A stretch of DNA of 64,000 nt from Plenodomus lindquistii (GCA_025504975.1 JANUWI010000007.1:1302001-1366000); one strand, 5' to 3'. Shown: positions 38,011 to 49,830, counted from the first letter of the stretch. Notes: a model not told the origin generated them from the sequence alone. Program-made: numbers and translations.

Positions 38011-40259
38011 ATGCAATAGCATACTACTACTATTTAAAAGTAGTAAGTTCTATTAAAAAGCGTTATAACTAAAAAGTTTATAATCTAGCTATTAAAATAT
38101 ATAATACTTAAAAACTAGCTTAAAAAAAATATAGAAAAAGTATAAAACTAAGTATATTCTACTTTTAATATTTACTAATATTCTATTAACTAGAAAATAG
38201 AAAATTAAGTTTACTTTTTTAATACTAATCTAGTAACTAATAAGTCTAGCTAAAAGCTATCTAAATCATAGAAAATCGTTTTTAAAGTTTTTAAATAAAT
38301 TAGGTAATTTTATAGATTTAAAAAAATTTTAGATTTTAAAATATATAAAATAGTTATATTTAATATTCTCTATAAAAATTCTAATAACTTTTTATTAGAG
38401 TAAAAAGCTTTAAAGCTACTAGCTACTTAAATATTAAGTATAGAAAAATTAAAAGTTAAAAAAACTTTTACTAGTAGGCCTATTAAAAATAAATTTAAAT
38501 ATAAAGCTAGCTAGGTAGTATATAATTAGAATATAATTTAGTATCTAGCTTTTAATTTAATAAACTTTTTCTATAAACTATAATACGTGTATTTAAAGTA
38601 TTCTAATTATCTATAACCTTTTTAGGTACTATATAGATAGCTTTAAATATAGAAATAAAAAGTAAAATATATATTATAGTTAGTAAATAATTATATTTAA
38701 TTAATTTAAAAGTTATTTTATTATTAATATAAAAAATTATACCTAATATATAAAACTAGTATATAGCTTTTACTAATAAAACTTTTAGCCTAGTAAATTA
38801 ACTATTATAAATACATATAGATGTTTTTTAACATCTATCTAATTTTTACTATAATATTTTAATTTTAATTTTATTATTAGAGGTATTATATACTATATCT
38901 AATTTAGAGTTTTTAGTACTTTTATACTTTAAAAACTTTCTATTAGGCTTTAAATAAGCTGATATTTTTTATATTACTAGAATAATCTAAAGGTTTTCTA
39001 GAAGTAGTAGTAGCTAAAGCTACTATATTTTTTTAAAAAAGCTATATTTTTTTATATAAGTCTAGAATATTTTTATATAAACTTTAAAGCTTTTTCTATT
39101 ATATATAGTAGTTAACTAGTATTATTCTAGTTACGTTAAAGCTAGTAATTTATATAGTTATTATTATACTATAAAAGCTAATATTTTTATAGCTAAACTA
39201 GCTAAAGCCTTTCTATCTACAAGTTTAGCTTTAAACTTATTTATTTTATCTTTATTAGCTAGTATACTTTATATAGTAAAACCTTTAAAATTATAAAATA
39301 CTACTATAATTTAGTTATATTCTAGTTCTATATATATAGGCACCGAAAAAGAGTAAAAAAAAAGCTCTAAACTTATAGAAAAAAATAGCTATTTACTAGT
39401 TTATACTTTTTATTTAAAAGTATATAATAAAGAAACTTTTCTAAACCTACTAATTTATATAAATATATAAAGTTAAATTTACTATAGAACTAGGTCTAGA
39501 TAGAGCGTAAATAAATAATCTAATAGATTAAAAAATCTATATCTAGAGGTATAGAAATTAATATCTTTATAAAAGCTATTTAGTATTAGTATTAGAGGTA
39601 ATAGTAAATAGTATTATAGTATATATAATAAAAATATAAAGTATAAAAGAATATAATATATAAAAAAGTACTATACTTTACTACAGTAACTACTAGATTT
39701 AATAGTTACTATAATTATTATTAATAAATAGTAAATAAAAGGTTATATTTATATTAATAAAATTGTAATTCTAGAGTAGATTTTATATAAAGTATATATA
39801 CAGGGCACTTAGATATAAAACTATTTCATTAAAAGTAAAAGGTAATATAATAAAGCTATATTCTATTACAATAATAATCTCTAGCTATAAAAGCCTTTTT
39901 ATAAGCTATTTCTATCTTTTTCTATTTACGCTTATTATAAATAGGAAATTATACTAACCTCTATTTAAACCCTCTCTATACTATACTAGGTTTAGATTTT
40001 ATAGAAATTTCTACTCTACTATTACTTACATACTAATATAGTAATAGAAAACAAAACTCTATTAATATATAAAACTACTACTATATTCTATTCTATATAG
40101 CTTACTTTTTTAATAGAACTATAAAAGTATAATTCTTTATTCTTTTATATAAAGCTTATTAAAATATAATTTATTTAGCTTTTTAATCTATATCTATTTG
40201 TATATACTTTTAAACTAATTTATACGTTTTTTAGTATATTATATTTTTAAGCTATTATA
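38010..40259 (+). mobile_element. 5'-truncated copy of element C with its 3' LTR
   Basis: From about 38,010 the sequence is collinear with 31,800-34,056: integrase end, chromodomain relic, unassigned tail and LTR. The gag and most of pol are missing. It is more RIP-mutated than the full copy: its LTR starts TATAATAAAG rather than TGTAATAAAG. The left break is close to the point where A2 entered the full copy, but the exact limit cannot be set by eye. Confidence 0.82.
39846..40259 (+). repeat. 3' LTR of the truncated C copy
   Basis: This LTR is about 414 bp and aligns with 33,640-34,056 apart from small gaps. The 3' flank is ATAAT. Confidence 0.88.
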
Positions 40260-40279
40260 ATAATATAATAATAGTATTT

Positions 40280-40490
40280 GAAAATAAGATATAAAAAGTT
40301 CTAAACTAAAAATAGCTAGTTTTAGAAGTAATATACTATTTAGAGTTAAATTAAATATGTAATTTATTTTACTAGAACTTTACTAAGCTATTTTAAAGTC
40401 TTTTTTTCTACTATTAAATATAAACTAAAGGTAAACATACAAGTATTAGTATTAATTAATATAAATATTTAAAGATATTCTTTTTAGATA
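40280..40490 (+). mobile_element. Displaced internal fragment of element C
   Basis: About 200 bp aligns with the gag-pol junction region of element C near 21,120-21,330; both share AGTAATA(T/C)(A/G)CTATTTAGA and the following stretch. It lies just after the LTR of the truncated copy and just before an inverted LTR, where an intact element would have neither arrangement. This points to a rearrangement or a second damaged copy. Confidence 0.65.
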
Positions 40491-40492
40491 TA

Positions 40493-40904
40493 TATTATAG
40501 TTTAAAAATATAAAGAACTTAAAAGTATTAATATTAGCTTAGAAGTATAGAGAAGTACGTGTGAAATAAAACGCTAAATAAATAATATTCTTATAGAATT
40601 TATATAGAAAAATAAAAGGAATATATTTCTATAGTTCTATTATAATAGTTAGCTATATAGAATACAATTTAGTAGTAGTTCTAGGCTGTAATAGAGTTTT
40701 TTTTTCTACTAGATTAGTATATAGGTAATAGTTAAAAAAAAATTTCTATAAAAACTTAAACCTAGTATAGTATAAAAAAGCTTTAGATTAGAGTTATTAT
40801 AGTTTTCTATTATTATAAATATAGATAGAGAGGGATAGAAGTAGCTAATTAAAAAGCTTTTATAGCTAAAAGTTATTATTATAATAGAATATAGCTTTAT
40901 TATA
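40493..40904 (-). repeat. Inverted LTR of element C
   Basis: This is the reverse complement of the C LTR, about 412 bp: its start (TATAATAAAGC on the minus strand) is at 40,904. The 5-base flanks (ATATA and ATTTA) do not match, so it is not a clean solo LTR. Confidence 0.82.
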
Positions 40905-42504
40905 ATTTATATATATTTTATTAGTAGTTTTATATAAAAGTTTAAACACTACTTTACTTTTTTATAACTAGAAAATATAAAAATAAAACCTTTTTTCTAG
41001 CTAAAGTATATATCTATATCTATATAATTAAAAATAGATATTATAAAATTATTTTATTTAAATACTATACTAAGTTTTACTAGTTAGTTATAAACTAGAT
41101 TTATGTTTATATATACTAGATAATTTAATTATATTAGCTATATAAAAGCTAGGTAGTTAATTTTTAATAGATTTAAAAGTAGAAGTTTCTATTCTCTAAT
41201 ATACTAGATATTACCTAACTAGGCCTAGTATAGAGCTAGCTTAAGTTTTTAAAAATTTTAGTTTAGATAAATAGAATTATAATTTACTAGGAAGAATTAT
41301 TACGTATTTATTTTATTTTCTATTTTTTATTATAAATAAGATTTTACTAGTATTTTTTCATAGAATATTTATTATAGTTATTAATATAAATTATTAAGAT
41401 TTTATAAAAATTTATAATTAAAAGAAATATAAAAATTTAATAGATAATATTAATTCTATATTAGCTATCTATAGAAAAAATTACTATATTTTTATATTTT
41501 ATAGATATTTATAATTTAAAATAATATGTTTATATTATTATAGATTTTTATAAGCTACTATAAGTATTATAAAATTAATTACCTATTTAGAACTTATATC
41601 TAGATTCTATTGCTATTTTAAAAAAAAAGTTTTATATTCTATTATTACCTATAGTAAAACTTTTTTTAGGTTATAAACTTAAAAGCATTCTTTTATAAAG
41701 ATTTTACTTATATTAGTTTACTAGTATTTTCCTATCTAGAATTAACTATAACGAAAAAAGAAAAATATAGTTTAATAGATCTATTTTAGACCTATATAGT
41801 TTATTAAACATCTATATTTTCTTAGTTAATTATTTCTAGAAATTTAAAAAATAAAGATTTTAGTATTACTATATATTATTTACTAGCTAAAGCTAGAGTA
41901 TACTAATAATTAATAATTAGTTTAATATATTATATCTAAAGCTTTATGTTATAATAAATCTCTATCTACTTTTTTTCTAGAAATAAATAGTATAATTTTA
42001 TATTATTATAGTATATTTAATACATGTAATATATATTATCTATAGATTTTTCCATAAAGATTTTTAATAAAGTAGCTAACTTTTTATTTTAGAAAATTTA
42101 AAGGTATATTTTAAATAGATCTATAGTTTTTTTTAACTATATTAGTATAATGTAATATACTATTTATATTCTATTTTAGTAGCTAATACTTTATTATTTA
42201 GAGTACTTGATATTAAAACTACTTTATTTACTATGAAAAATAAAGTATATCTATTATTTATTAAGAAAATCTATCTACTATATATTTCTACTATAATTAA
42301 AAATAATAGATTAAACAATTATTATAATATCTATAGAATTATTTATAAGTTTTCTAGACCTTTTACTTTATTATTACTTTACTACTTTACTACTAGTAGA
42401 ATTAATATATAACAAGTTAATAAAAAAGGTATAGATTATATTAGATAACTTTATAATAAATTAATAATAATTATTTACTATAATAATAATAATTAAAATA
42501 GATA
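40905..42504. other. AT-rich stretch, nothing recognised
   Basis: These 1.6 kb are among the most AT-rich of the window. I found no partner elsewhere in the window, no LTR or inverted repeat ends, and no protein relic on either strand. It is probably an old transposon relic mutated past recognition. Confidence 0.6.
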
Positions 42505-44340
42505 ATAGATTCTACTAGTAAACTTAATATATTAGTAAATCTAAAAGTCTTTTTTAGTATTATAAATACCCTACTTATTATTTAACTTTTATATAATATA
42601 ATATAATATTAGTTTAGACTAAAAAGTAATTTAAATTTACGTATCTAGTTTATAAAGCTAGCTAATCTAAAAGCTATTAATATGCTACTAACGCTTTTAG
42701 AGTTAGTTACTATAAATTTTCTAGATAGATTCAAAAAATTACTCTATACATCTAAATTTAACTAGATATTAACAAATTTATTACTACTAAAAAGTAGATA
42801 ACTATCTAATAAATTTTTATTTTTAATTTATAAAAGTCTACTTTCTAGCTATAGAAAGTAAAAATATAGCTAATAAAATACTAAAAATATATAATAGAAT
42901 ACTAGTAAGTAAATACTAAACTAAATACTTTATAATACACTCTAGTAAGTTTAAAATAGCTTTTAATTAAATAAAAAATAAGTAAAAAATAAAATTAAAA
43001 AGTCTAGAGATAATTAGCATAGAGTTTAATTTTATAAAAAAAAAATACTAAATATAGTATCTAGAATAATAATATCTATAACTTTAATAAAATAGACTTT
43101 TAACTAGGTATACTTAAATCTATAGAAGTTATTATATACTTAAAAAAATATAATTAGCTAGACTTTATCTAGCTAGATAACTATAAATAAGTTACTACTA
43201 TTTAAAGTAAATATACTTTAGAAAATTTAACTTTACTTTTAATTATTTATAAAAAACGCGTATATTTCTTTATATAGTTTAGAAAAGTAAATATCTTTTA
43301 TAATTAAATAGTTCTAGTTTTTAAAAATAGCTAAATAAATATTAGATTTAAATTAGAGTAGTTAAAGTATATTAACACGTATATAAAAGTATAAAAAGTA
43401 AAAATATACTAGTTACTAATTTTAAATAGCTATATAAACTACTTTAACTAAAAGTTTAAATACTATTATTTAGAAAATAAAATTCTAATACTTTATATAC
43501 TTTTCTATTTATTTTATATTCTCTAGCTATTTAATATAGTATATCTTTTATAATTAAAGTATAAGTACTTTTAGCGTATATAAAACTTAGCACGTTAATA
43601 TATTTTCTATATTAATAAATAATACTTTTTTTTATTTTTAAAAGCGTATTTTTTAATATATTTATAGTTAATAATTATTAAAAAGCTTTTAAAATATTTA
43701 AGTTAGTTTTTATAAATATATAGATAGTATAAAACTATGTTAATATCTAGATATATACTCTACTATAACCTTTATTACTAGAAAATTTATAGTAATCTAA
43801 AACTATAAATAATATATATAAATGTAAATTTTAGTTAAAATTTATATATAAGGTTTTTATTTAGCAATTTAGAACTATATTAGCTAGCTTTTTATAGTTT
43901 ATAAAAAATACTAAAAAGGTATTATATAGCAATATTTTTCTTTAAATATACTATTATAGATTTAGAAAGTAATTATTATAAATAATAAAAAAAGTCTAAA
44001 GAAAATTTAGTAAAAATATACTTTTAAGTATAGTACTAGAAAATAGACTACTATAGCTTTAATTTTAGTATCTAGTTTAATAAAATATATATATAGTAGT
44101 TATAGTTAAATATCTATTTAACTAGTTATTTAATACTATAGTAATTATAGAAAAACTAGGTATAGTACTTATATATACTAGAAAAGTTTAGAAAGTACTT
44201 TTAAATTAGATATAAGCTTTATAGTAGTAGAGTTAGATATTAATAGTAATAATAATAATAATAATTAAAAACTTAGTATTTATAATACTAAGAAAAACTA
44301 TTTAGTTTACTAGGGTATTAGGTTTACTAGTAGAATACGT
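42505..44340 (+). mobile_element. Fot1/pogo-type DNA transposon E2, at the edge of the AT-rich block
   Basis: This 1,836-bp relative of E1 lies in the opposite orientation. Its 3' terminus ends GAATACGT followed by the target TA (44,341-44,342), exactly as in E1. Its 5' terminus starts at 42,505 after TA. The terminal repeats have lost more of their pairing than in E1. Within about 100 bases of its right end the sequence changes to ordinary gene-region composition. Confidence 0.87.
42800..44000 (+). pseudogene. E2 transposase relic (DDE, pogo family)
   Basis: This reads on the plus strand as the same transposase as E1: the KNIANKIL-like segment near 42,860, the FKLI.KK... region, and the catalytic block near 43,075 with heavy RIP damage. 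The HxLQPLDVG region lies near 43,500-43,560. All frames have many stops. Confidence 0.78.
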
Positions 44341-45080
44341 TAGTAAAAAACAAATTATATTTATTTTTATAAAGTAGAATAATATAGATACAAGCATAGT
44401 GTGCGTATAGAGAGTTTTCTATAAACTTTTAAAACTAATTTACGCTAAGCACCTTATCTGTTTAACAATTCTGTTTTGGTTGCGTGGAGATGTTAATTTT
44501 GTTGCGGGCCTGTCTTCTAATTCATTGCCCCCTTTCTCCATCTAAGAGCCGGCTCCTAGGTTGTTCAATACTGGGGCCTACCCCGCAAGCAGCCTTGTTG
44601 CAGCTACTCCAGTGACCCCATCTGCGCGAGCAATTGGTACTTCTCTCGAGCGGAGCGATAAGCCGTTAGAGCTTGAGCATGCTGCGTCATAGCTCGACGT
44701 CGGGAGTCGGTGCTCAAGCTATCCATGCATCCCATGGTGCCTTCCAGGGTCTCATTTCTCAACGAATATTGCGGAATCCCAAGCGTGGTTAATATCAACA
44801 TGTTTTAATCTTGTTGCGCTCCTTCAATGCGTTCGCGCGCACTGTTTCATTTTTTTCCATTACTTTCTGATTCCAATAGAGAGTCCTCCACGATTGTGAC
44901 GTCTCCTGAGGCCTGCTTCGGTACAACTGTAGCTGGAGATCGGCGCCAACTCCAACTACGCTACTGCGGGGAACCTCACATACATCAGCGGATCTTCTGA
45001 TCATTGTAAAGGCTGCGTACAGTCTCTCTTCGTACTGCTCCGCATAGCTCTTGCTCATTACCTGACAGAAGGCTGCGACC
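44341..45080. promoter_or_regulatory. Boundary zone and glycogenin upstream region
   Basis: From 44,341 to about 44,440 the sequence is still AT-rich, but CA and TG steps return (acaagcatagtgtgcg at 44,391-44,406). From about 44,450 composition is normal. No gene is supported here: two minus-strand frames (44,604-44,801 and 44,795-45,142) have no recognisable content, and the second runs antisense over glycogenin exon 1. The zone probably contains the glycogenin promoter. Confidence 0.6.
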
Positions 45081-47802
45081 ATGTCGCGACCCCTTGAAGA
45101 TGTGTACTGCACGGTAAGTCTGTATCCCTGGATGTCAAACATGCGAGCTCATGTGAATGATAGCTACTCATGAGCGACTCCTATTTGCCAGGCGCTGCTG
45201 TACTCGCCAACTCTCTGCGCGACGCAGGAACCACGAAGAAGCTTGCTGTCCTGGTCACTATGGAGACCCTCTCCGCCGACACGATTGCCGAGTTAAAGGT
45301 ACTCTACGATTACGTTCTACCGGTCGAGCGCATACGAACTCCCAATCCAGCCAATCTGTACCTTATGGGACGACCCGACCTATCGTATGCATTTACCAAG
45401 GTTGCCCTTTGGAGGCAGACTCAGTTCCGCAAGATCGTATACCTCGACGCTGATGTCGTCGCTCTCAGAGCGTTGGACGAACTCTTCGATATCGATGCGC
45501 CATTCGCTGCAGCGCCTGATATAGGGTGGCCAGATGCTTTCAACAGCGGTGTCATGGTCATCACACCAGACATGGGCGAATATTGGGCATTGCAAACCAT
45601 GGCTGCGACTGGCGACAGCTTTGATGGTGCTGATCAAGGCCTGCTGAACCAGTACTTTGAGCATCGTGCCTGGAAGCGCCTGAAGTTTACTTACAATTGC
45701 ACGCCAAACGCCGAGTATCAATGGGAGCCAGCGTATCGCTACTATAAGCGAGATATCAGCGCCGTCCATTTCATCGGGAAGAATAAGCCTTGGTCAGGCC
45801 AACATGCTGGTGGGAGTGGTGTATATGGCGAGTTGTTGGCACGATGGTGGGCAGTGCACAACCGTCATCTGAATAGACGCAAAGCAGTCGCTGGCAGTGA
45901 TGACGAGGCGGAAGGTGATACAACAGACACGCGCTCGATTGTCCCTACCACTGCTCAACATGAGGCCCTAATGATTACCACTGAACCACCCATGACAGAA
46001 CCTGGTGATGTGGCTCAGAATATCGATCTGGGAATTACAGAGCCGACGCCAACATCCCAACAACGCAAATTCTCCGCTCCTGAAATGCAGTGGGATGCGA
46101 CCAGGTAAGCTCTGGTCTCCGTGTAATCTGACATTGTACTAATGCAAGCAGATCTGAACCTCCCACACAGTCGAGACCTGAGGCTGCCAACTTTCCAAGT
46201 CAGACTTACACCTTCAGTGACAACCGTGCGCTCTTTAAAGCCCCTCGAGCTTACCCTGAGCCACCTCAAGATATGTGGTACAAAGTACCCGAAAGCAGGC
46301 CTAAGCCTGCAGAAGCTCCGAAACCTATCTTTCCCTGGGAGCAAGAGCCGGATCGCCCTAGGGCTACTCGTGTCTTTGCTGAGGATGCGCCGCCTGAACC
46401 AACGCCATCCATCAGTTCGCCTACGCATGCGTTTTCCACCGTGCATTATGATAACACAGATGTGGGCGTACCCGGATACGCAAAGGGCGCCAGCCGTACA
46501 AGAAACATCTCGCCGCCTAAGTCTGCTGACGAGCAATGGCAGGCCTTTCAGTCGAGCAACGTTAATGCTTGGGACAGTGTACCTGGTATTGAGAACTATG
46601 TCCGAGCCATAGTTGACTCGCAGGGAAAGCGCGGCAAGAGTGAAATTCTCCAACGGGCTACTGGTACAGATGATATTGGTTCACCTCTCTTGGAGAGGAA
46701 AAACCGTCGCGAGAGTTTAATCCTTACCGATTTCCCGTCAGCGGTAGAACGGCCTAGTCTGCCTGTCACACCTGCTCCGCTTCGTCGTCCTTCGTTCTGG
46801 GGAGACGAGCGAAAAGAACAAGGCGAACTCCCGTCTGCTACTGGGGTCCCTGAGCAGCAAGAATGGGTACGTCCGCGATACGCTTTCTTTTCCGTCAAAT
46901 CTCGGCCATCCATCCCCAGCGTAACTGAACAGCTATGGTACGTGTAGGGGAATCTGGTGGGAACCCAACAGTGTCGTCTCGGGCGACCTGTAAACCAGTT
47001 GTTTGAGAGCAACACTCAAACGCGTTGTCTGTACACGAGAGTTGCAGCGTTGGTGCGAGTTGACCGCCTGGGGATGCATCTACCTGTTCCAAGCGCTAGT
47101 CCGACGTTGGCAGTGTCCGAGAACCGCATGAAAGCTCTCTTTAAGTGAATGAAGCTGACTCGCGTTGTGAAGAACCCGCTCCAGAAACTTGATGAGCTGA
47201 GACGATCGTCAGTCATTGAGTTTGAACACCTCAAGAAAGACAAGCACCCGAACCCGCCTTTACGAGCCCTGCCAGAGCACTCGGTAGCAGAGCAGACTCC
47301 AAGCGCCGATCACAGAGAGAATGCTGCTAAGCAAGCAACGACGGCAACGACCGTCTCAGGCGCGTTCCCTGAAACACCGAGTATTGCGGAGAAGGATTTT
47401 GGTGGCAACATTGAGACCAGTGACTCCGATCAACAGCCATCTGCACTCCATTCTCAAGATTCCGGGGATGCCGCTCCCGATGTTCGCGAGAGCGTCAGCG
47501 CGCGAGTCTTTGTTCCAGAAGGCGTGTCATCAAACGAGGGCAAGACGGCCTCCCAACATATTTCGGGGCAAAACTTTTCCTCAGACTCTTCATCCACAAT
47601 CGGGCAAAGCTTCTCCACCCCGTTGACACAGGATGCTGGTAGTGTGCAACCGCCATCTTCCCAGCACCACTCCTTGAATACTGGACAGCAGGTTCAAGCA
47701 GGCAATACGACTTTTACCTTGCCAGACTTTGCTGACGGCGCTCCAGCTATCGCCGGGGCAGAGGGAAACGACACGCTAAGCCCGACGCAGACACGAGAGT
47801 AG
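45081..47802 (+). CDS. GLG1: Glycogenin (GT8 self-glucosylating starter of glycogen)
   Basis: This enzyme adds UDP-glucose to its own tyrosine to prime glycogen, which glycogen synthase then extends in the cytosol. I join four exons: 45,081-45,113, 45,164-46,104, 46,152-46,866 and 47,173-47,802, giving 772 residues in whole codons. The first exon supplies the family start MSRPLEDVYCTLLMSDSYLPGA. The GT8 domain has the metal-binding DAD (106-108) in YLDADVVAL, NSGVMV (138-143), DQG (168-170) and HFIGKNKPW (213-221). Tyr196 matches the position of human Tyr195, the acceptor. After a disordered linker come MWYKVP (366) and FPWE (385-388), then a conserved NPLQKLDELRRSS block starting at 564, likely for glycogen synthase contact. 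The last intron (306 nt) is long and least certain. It is the first gene beyond the RIP block. Confidence 0.92.
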
Positions 47803-48399
47803 CATGGACCCAGGCATGCGCTGGTCGTCCTGGTAGATTTGAGTTCCATATTGATACTATCATGCCTTGTACAAAGTGCTTTTTGGGTTCTTGTTCTTGT
47901 TATCGTTGTCGGTCTCAGCGAGTTTGTTTTAGCATGCGCGTCAGCATTGCATAGCGCCCGTAGTATATTAGTCACATGCATTCATCCTGTGCTCGAGTGA
48001 AAGCGCTGCGCGATGGACAGACACGCTAAACATGTTGGCCATGATAGGAGCGGGCCGGGGGTGGGCTCCACTGGAGCTTGAGTTTGCTTGACTGTCGCCG
48101 CATGGTTTGGTTCTCGCCGCCACAGAGAGGCGACGACAGCTGCGATGCCCCGCTTGCCCCTCCCCGCCTTGCTGCATCCACGACTACCTGCCCGATTGAC
48201 GACGGCTGCTTACTCACGGGCACCGCGAATAAGCGCGACACTCTTTCACCAGGCCCCTCTTCGCCGATTTCCTCGTGCCATTACCACTACCACTGCCACT
48301 GCGCGATCCTTCACCCACGCCTGCCCACGCCTCGACCGATACACGCCCGCCCGCCTGCCCAACGCCGCCTGGCCGTACCTCTACACGCGCTTCGATACC
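47803..48399. promoter_or_regulatory. Intergenic: glycogenin 3' region and dipeptidase promoter or presequence
   Basis: The first part is T-rich and fits a glycogenin 3' UTR (TTTTTGGGTTCTTGTTCTTG near 47,880). From 48,145 an in-frame ATG extends the downstream dipeptidase ORF; see that entry. No separate gene is supported. Confidence 0.55.
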
Positions 48400-49830
48400 A
48401 TGGCGCACCTCGACCCCTACTTTGCGCAGGTCGACGGCCTGCAGGACAAATTCATTGAGCGGCTGCGCGAGGCTGTGGCTATTCCCAGCATCAGCTCCGA
48501 AGACCACCGGCGGCCCGACGTGGTCAAGATGGGCCACTGGCTCGCCGACCAGATCAAGGCCCTGGGCGGCACCGTCGAGCTGCGCGAGCTGGGCAAGCAA
48601 CCCGGGCGCGAACACCTCGACCTACCCCCGTGTCTGCTCGGCCGCTACGGCGACGACCCCGCCAAGGTCAACGTGCTCGTGTACGGCCACTACGACGTGC
48701 AGCCCGCCAACAAGTCGGATGGCTGGGCCACAGATCCCTTCACGCTGAGCATCGACGACAAGGGCCGCATGTACGGCCGTGGCAGTACCGACGACAAGGG
48801 CCCTGTGCTTGGATGGCTGAACGCCATTGAGGCCCACCAGAAGGCGGGCATCGAGCTGCCCGTCAACCTCATCATGTGCTTCGAGGGCATGGAGGAGAAC
48901 GGCTCCGAGGGCCTGGACGATACCATTCGAGCCGAGGCCAAAAAGTTCTTCAAGGATGCCGATGTCGTGTGCATCTCCGACAACTACTGGCTGGGCACCG
49001 AGAAGCCTTGTCTGACGTACGGCGTGCGCGGATGCAACTACTACCAAGTCGAGCTCTCTGGGCCCGGCCAGGACCTGCATTCTGGTGTCTATGGCGGCAT
49101 GACCCACGAGCCCATGACCGATCTGGTCCGCATCATGAACTCCTTTGTCGACCCGGACGGCAAGATCCTAATCAAGGGCATCGACGACCTGGTCGCCCCC
49201 CTTACCGACGAAGAAGCTGCTCTGTACCCGCCTATCGCATTCACAATGGACGACCTCAAGGAGTCGCTCGGAGGGGAAGTGTCCATCCACAGCAGCAAAG
49301 AAGAAGCACTGAAACACAAGATGCGATATCCATCTCTGTCGCTGCACGGAATTGAAGGTGCCTTCTACTCAGAGGGAGCTAAGACGGTCATCCCAGCCAA
49401 GGTCATAGGCAAGTTCTCCATTCGCACTGTCCCCAACATGGAAATCGACCCAGTCACAAAGCTTGTGGAGAAGCACGTCAACGACGAGTTCGCCAAGCTG
49501 AAGTCGAAGAACAAGATGAAATTCAGTGTTGTACACTGCGGCAAGTGGTGGGTCGAGGATCCGAACCACCCCAACTACACAGCTGCGGCCAAAGCAGTCG
49601 AAAAGGTCTTTGGGGTGAAGCCAGACATGACTCGTGAAGGTGGCAGCATTCCCGTCACACTGACTTTCCAAGAGGAGCTTGGGAAGAATGTGCTCCTGTT
49701 GCCGATGGGGAGCTCAACAGATGCGGCTCACTCGATCAACGAGAAGCTAGATAAGAGGAACTACATTGAGGGCACGAAGTTGTTGGGGGCATATCTGCAT
49801 TATGTGGCCAGCGAGCTGAAGCGGTCGTGA
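48400..49830 (+). CDS. DUG1: M20 metallodipeptidase, Dug1/CNDP2 type
   Basis: Cytosolic Cys-Gly dipeptidase; in yeast it acts alone on Cys-Gly and with Dug2/Dug3 in glutathione breakdown. From the ATG at 48,400 (context ATACCATGG) the product has 476 residues, the usual family length, with no intron. The two-metal site is complete: His97 in GHYDVQ, bridging Asp132 in STDDKG, catalytic Glu165 and metal-binding Glu166 in EGMEENGSEG, Asp194 in ISDNYW, and His444 in STDAAHSINE. His227 lies in LHSGVYGG, in the dimerisation (lid) domain. The frame stays open upstream to an ATG at 48,145. That longer form adds 85 residues rich in Arg, Ala, Thr and Ser with only two acidic residues, like a mitochondrial presequence. 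Confidence 0.93.
   Translation: MAHLDPYFAQVDGLQDKFIERLREAVAIPSISSEDHRRPDVVKMGHWLADQIKALGGTVELRELGKQPGREHLDLPPCLLGRYGDDPAKVNVLVYGHYDVQPANKSDGWATDPFTLSIDDKGRMYGRGSTDDKGPVLGWLNAIEAHQKAGIELPVNLIMCFEGMEENGSEGLDDTIRAEAKKFFKDADVVCISDNYWLGTEKPCLTYGVRGCNYYQVELSGPGQDLHSGVYGGMTHEPMTDLVRIMNSFVDPDGKILIKGIDDLVAPLTDEEAALYPPIAFTMDDLKESLGGEVSIHSSKEEALKHKMRYPSLSLHGIEGAFYSEGAKTVIPAKVIGKFSIRTVPNMEIDPVTKLVEKHVNDEFAKLKSKNKMKFSVVHCGKWWVEDPNHPNYTAAAKAVEKVFGVKPDMTREGGSIPVTLTFQEELGKNVLLLPMGSSTDAAHSINEKLDKRNYIEGTKLLGAYLHYVASELKRS

Larger units (their letters stand above)
1..44340. other. RIP-mutated, AT-rich transposon block (heterochromatin-like isochore)
   Basis: This stretch is built almost entirely from TA, AA, TT and AG/CT steps. 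CA and TG are very rare, while CG persists in islands such as acgcg and gcgc. That pattern fits repeat-induced point mutation, which turns CpA into TpA and its complement TpG into TpA; it does not fit methyl-CpG decay. Every reading frame is broken within a few dozen codons. Conserved cysteines of transposon proteins read as tyrosine, and tryptophan or glutamine codons read as stops. All parts I could identify are retroelement or DNA-transposon relics. Such blocks are usually silent H3K9me3 chromatin in fungi; that last point is inference. Confidence 0.93.

Noticed and set aside
1..44340. Centromere or subtelomere identity of the AT-rich block
   Set aside because: No telomeric repeats or satellite arrays; ordinary nested transposons explain it, although a centromere cannot be excluded from sequence alone.
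47149..47802. Separate gene starting at the ATG at 47,149
   Set aside because: It contains the conserved glycogenin C-terminal block and joins in frame to the upstream exons.
48088..48144. Dipeptidase start at 48,088
   Set aside because: That codon is TTG; the first in-frame ATG is at 48,145.
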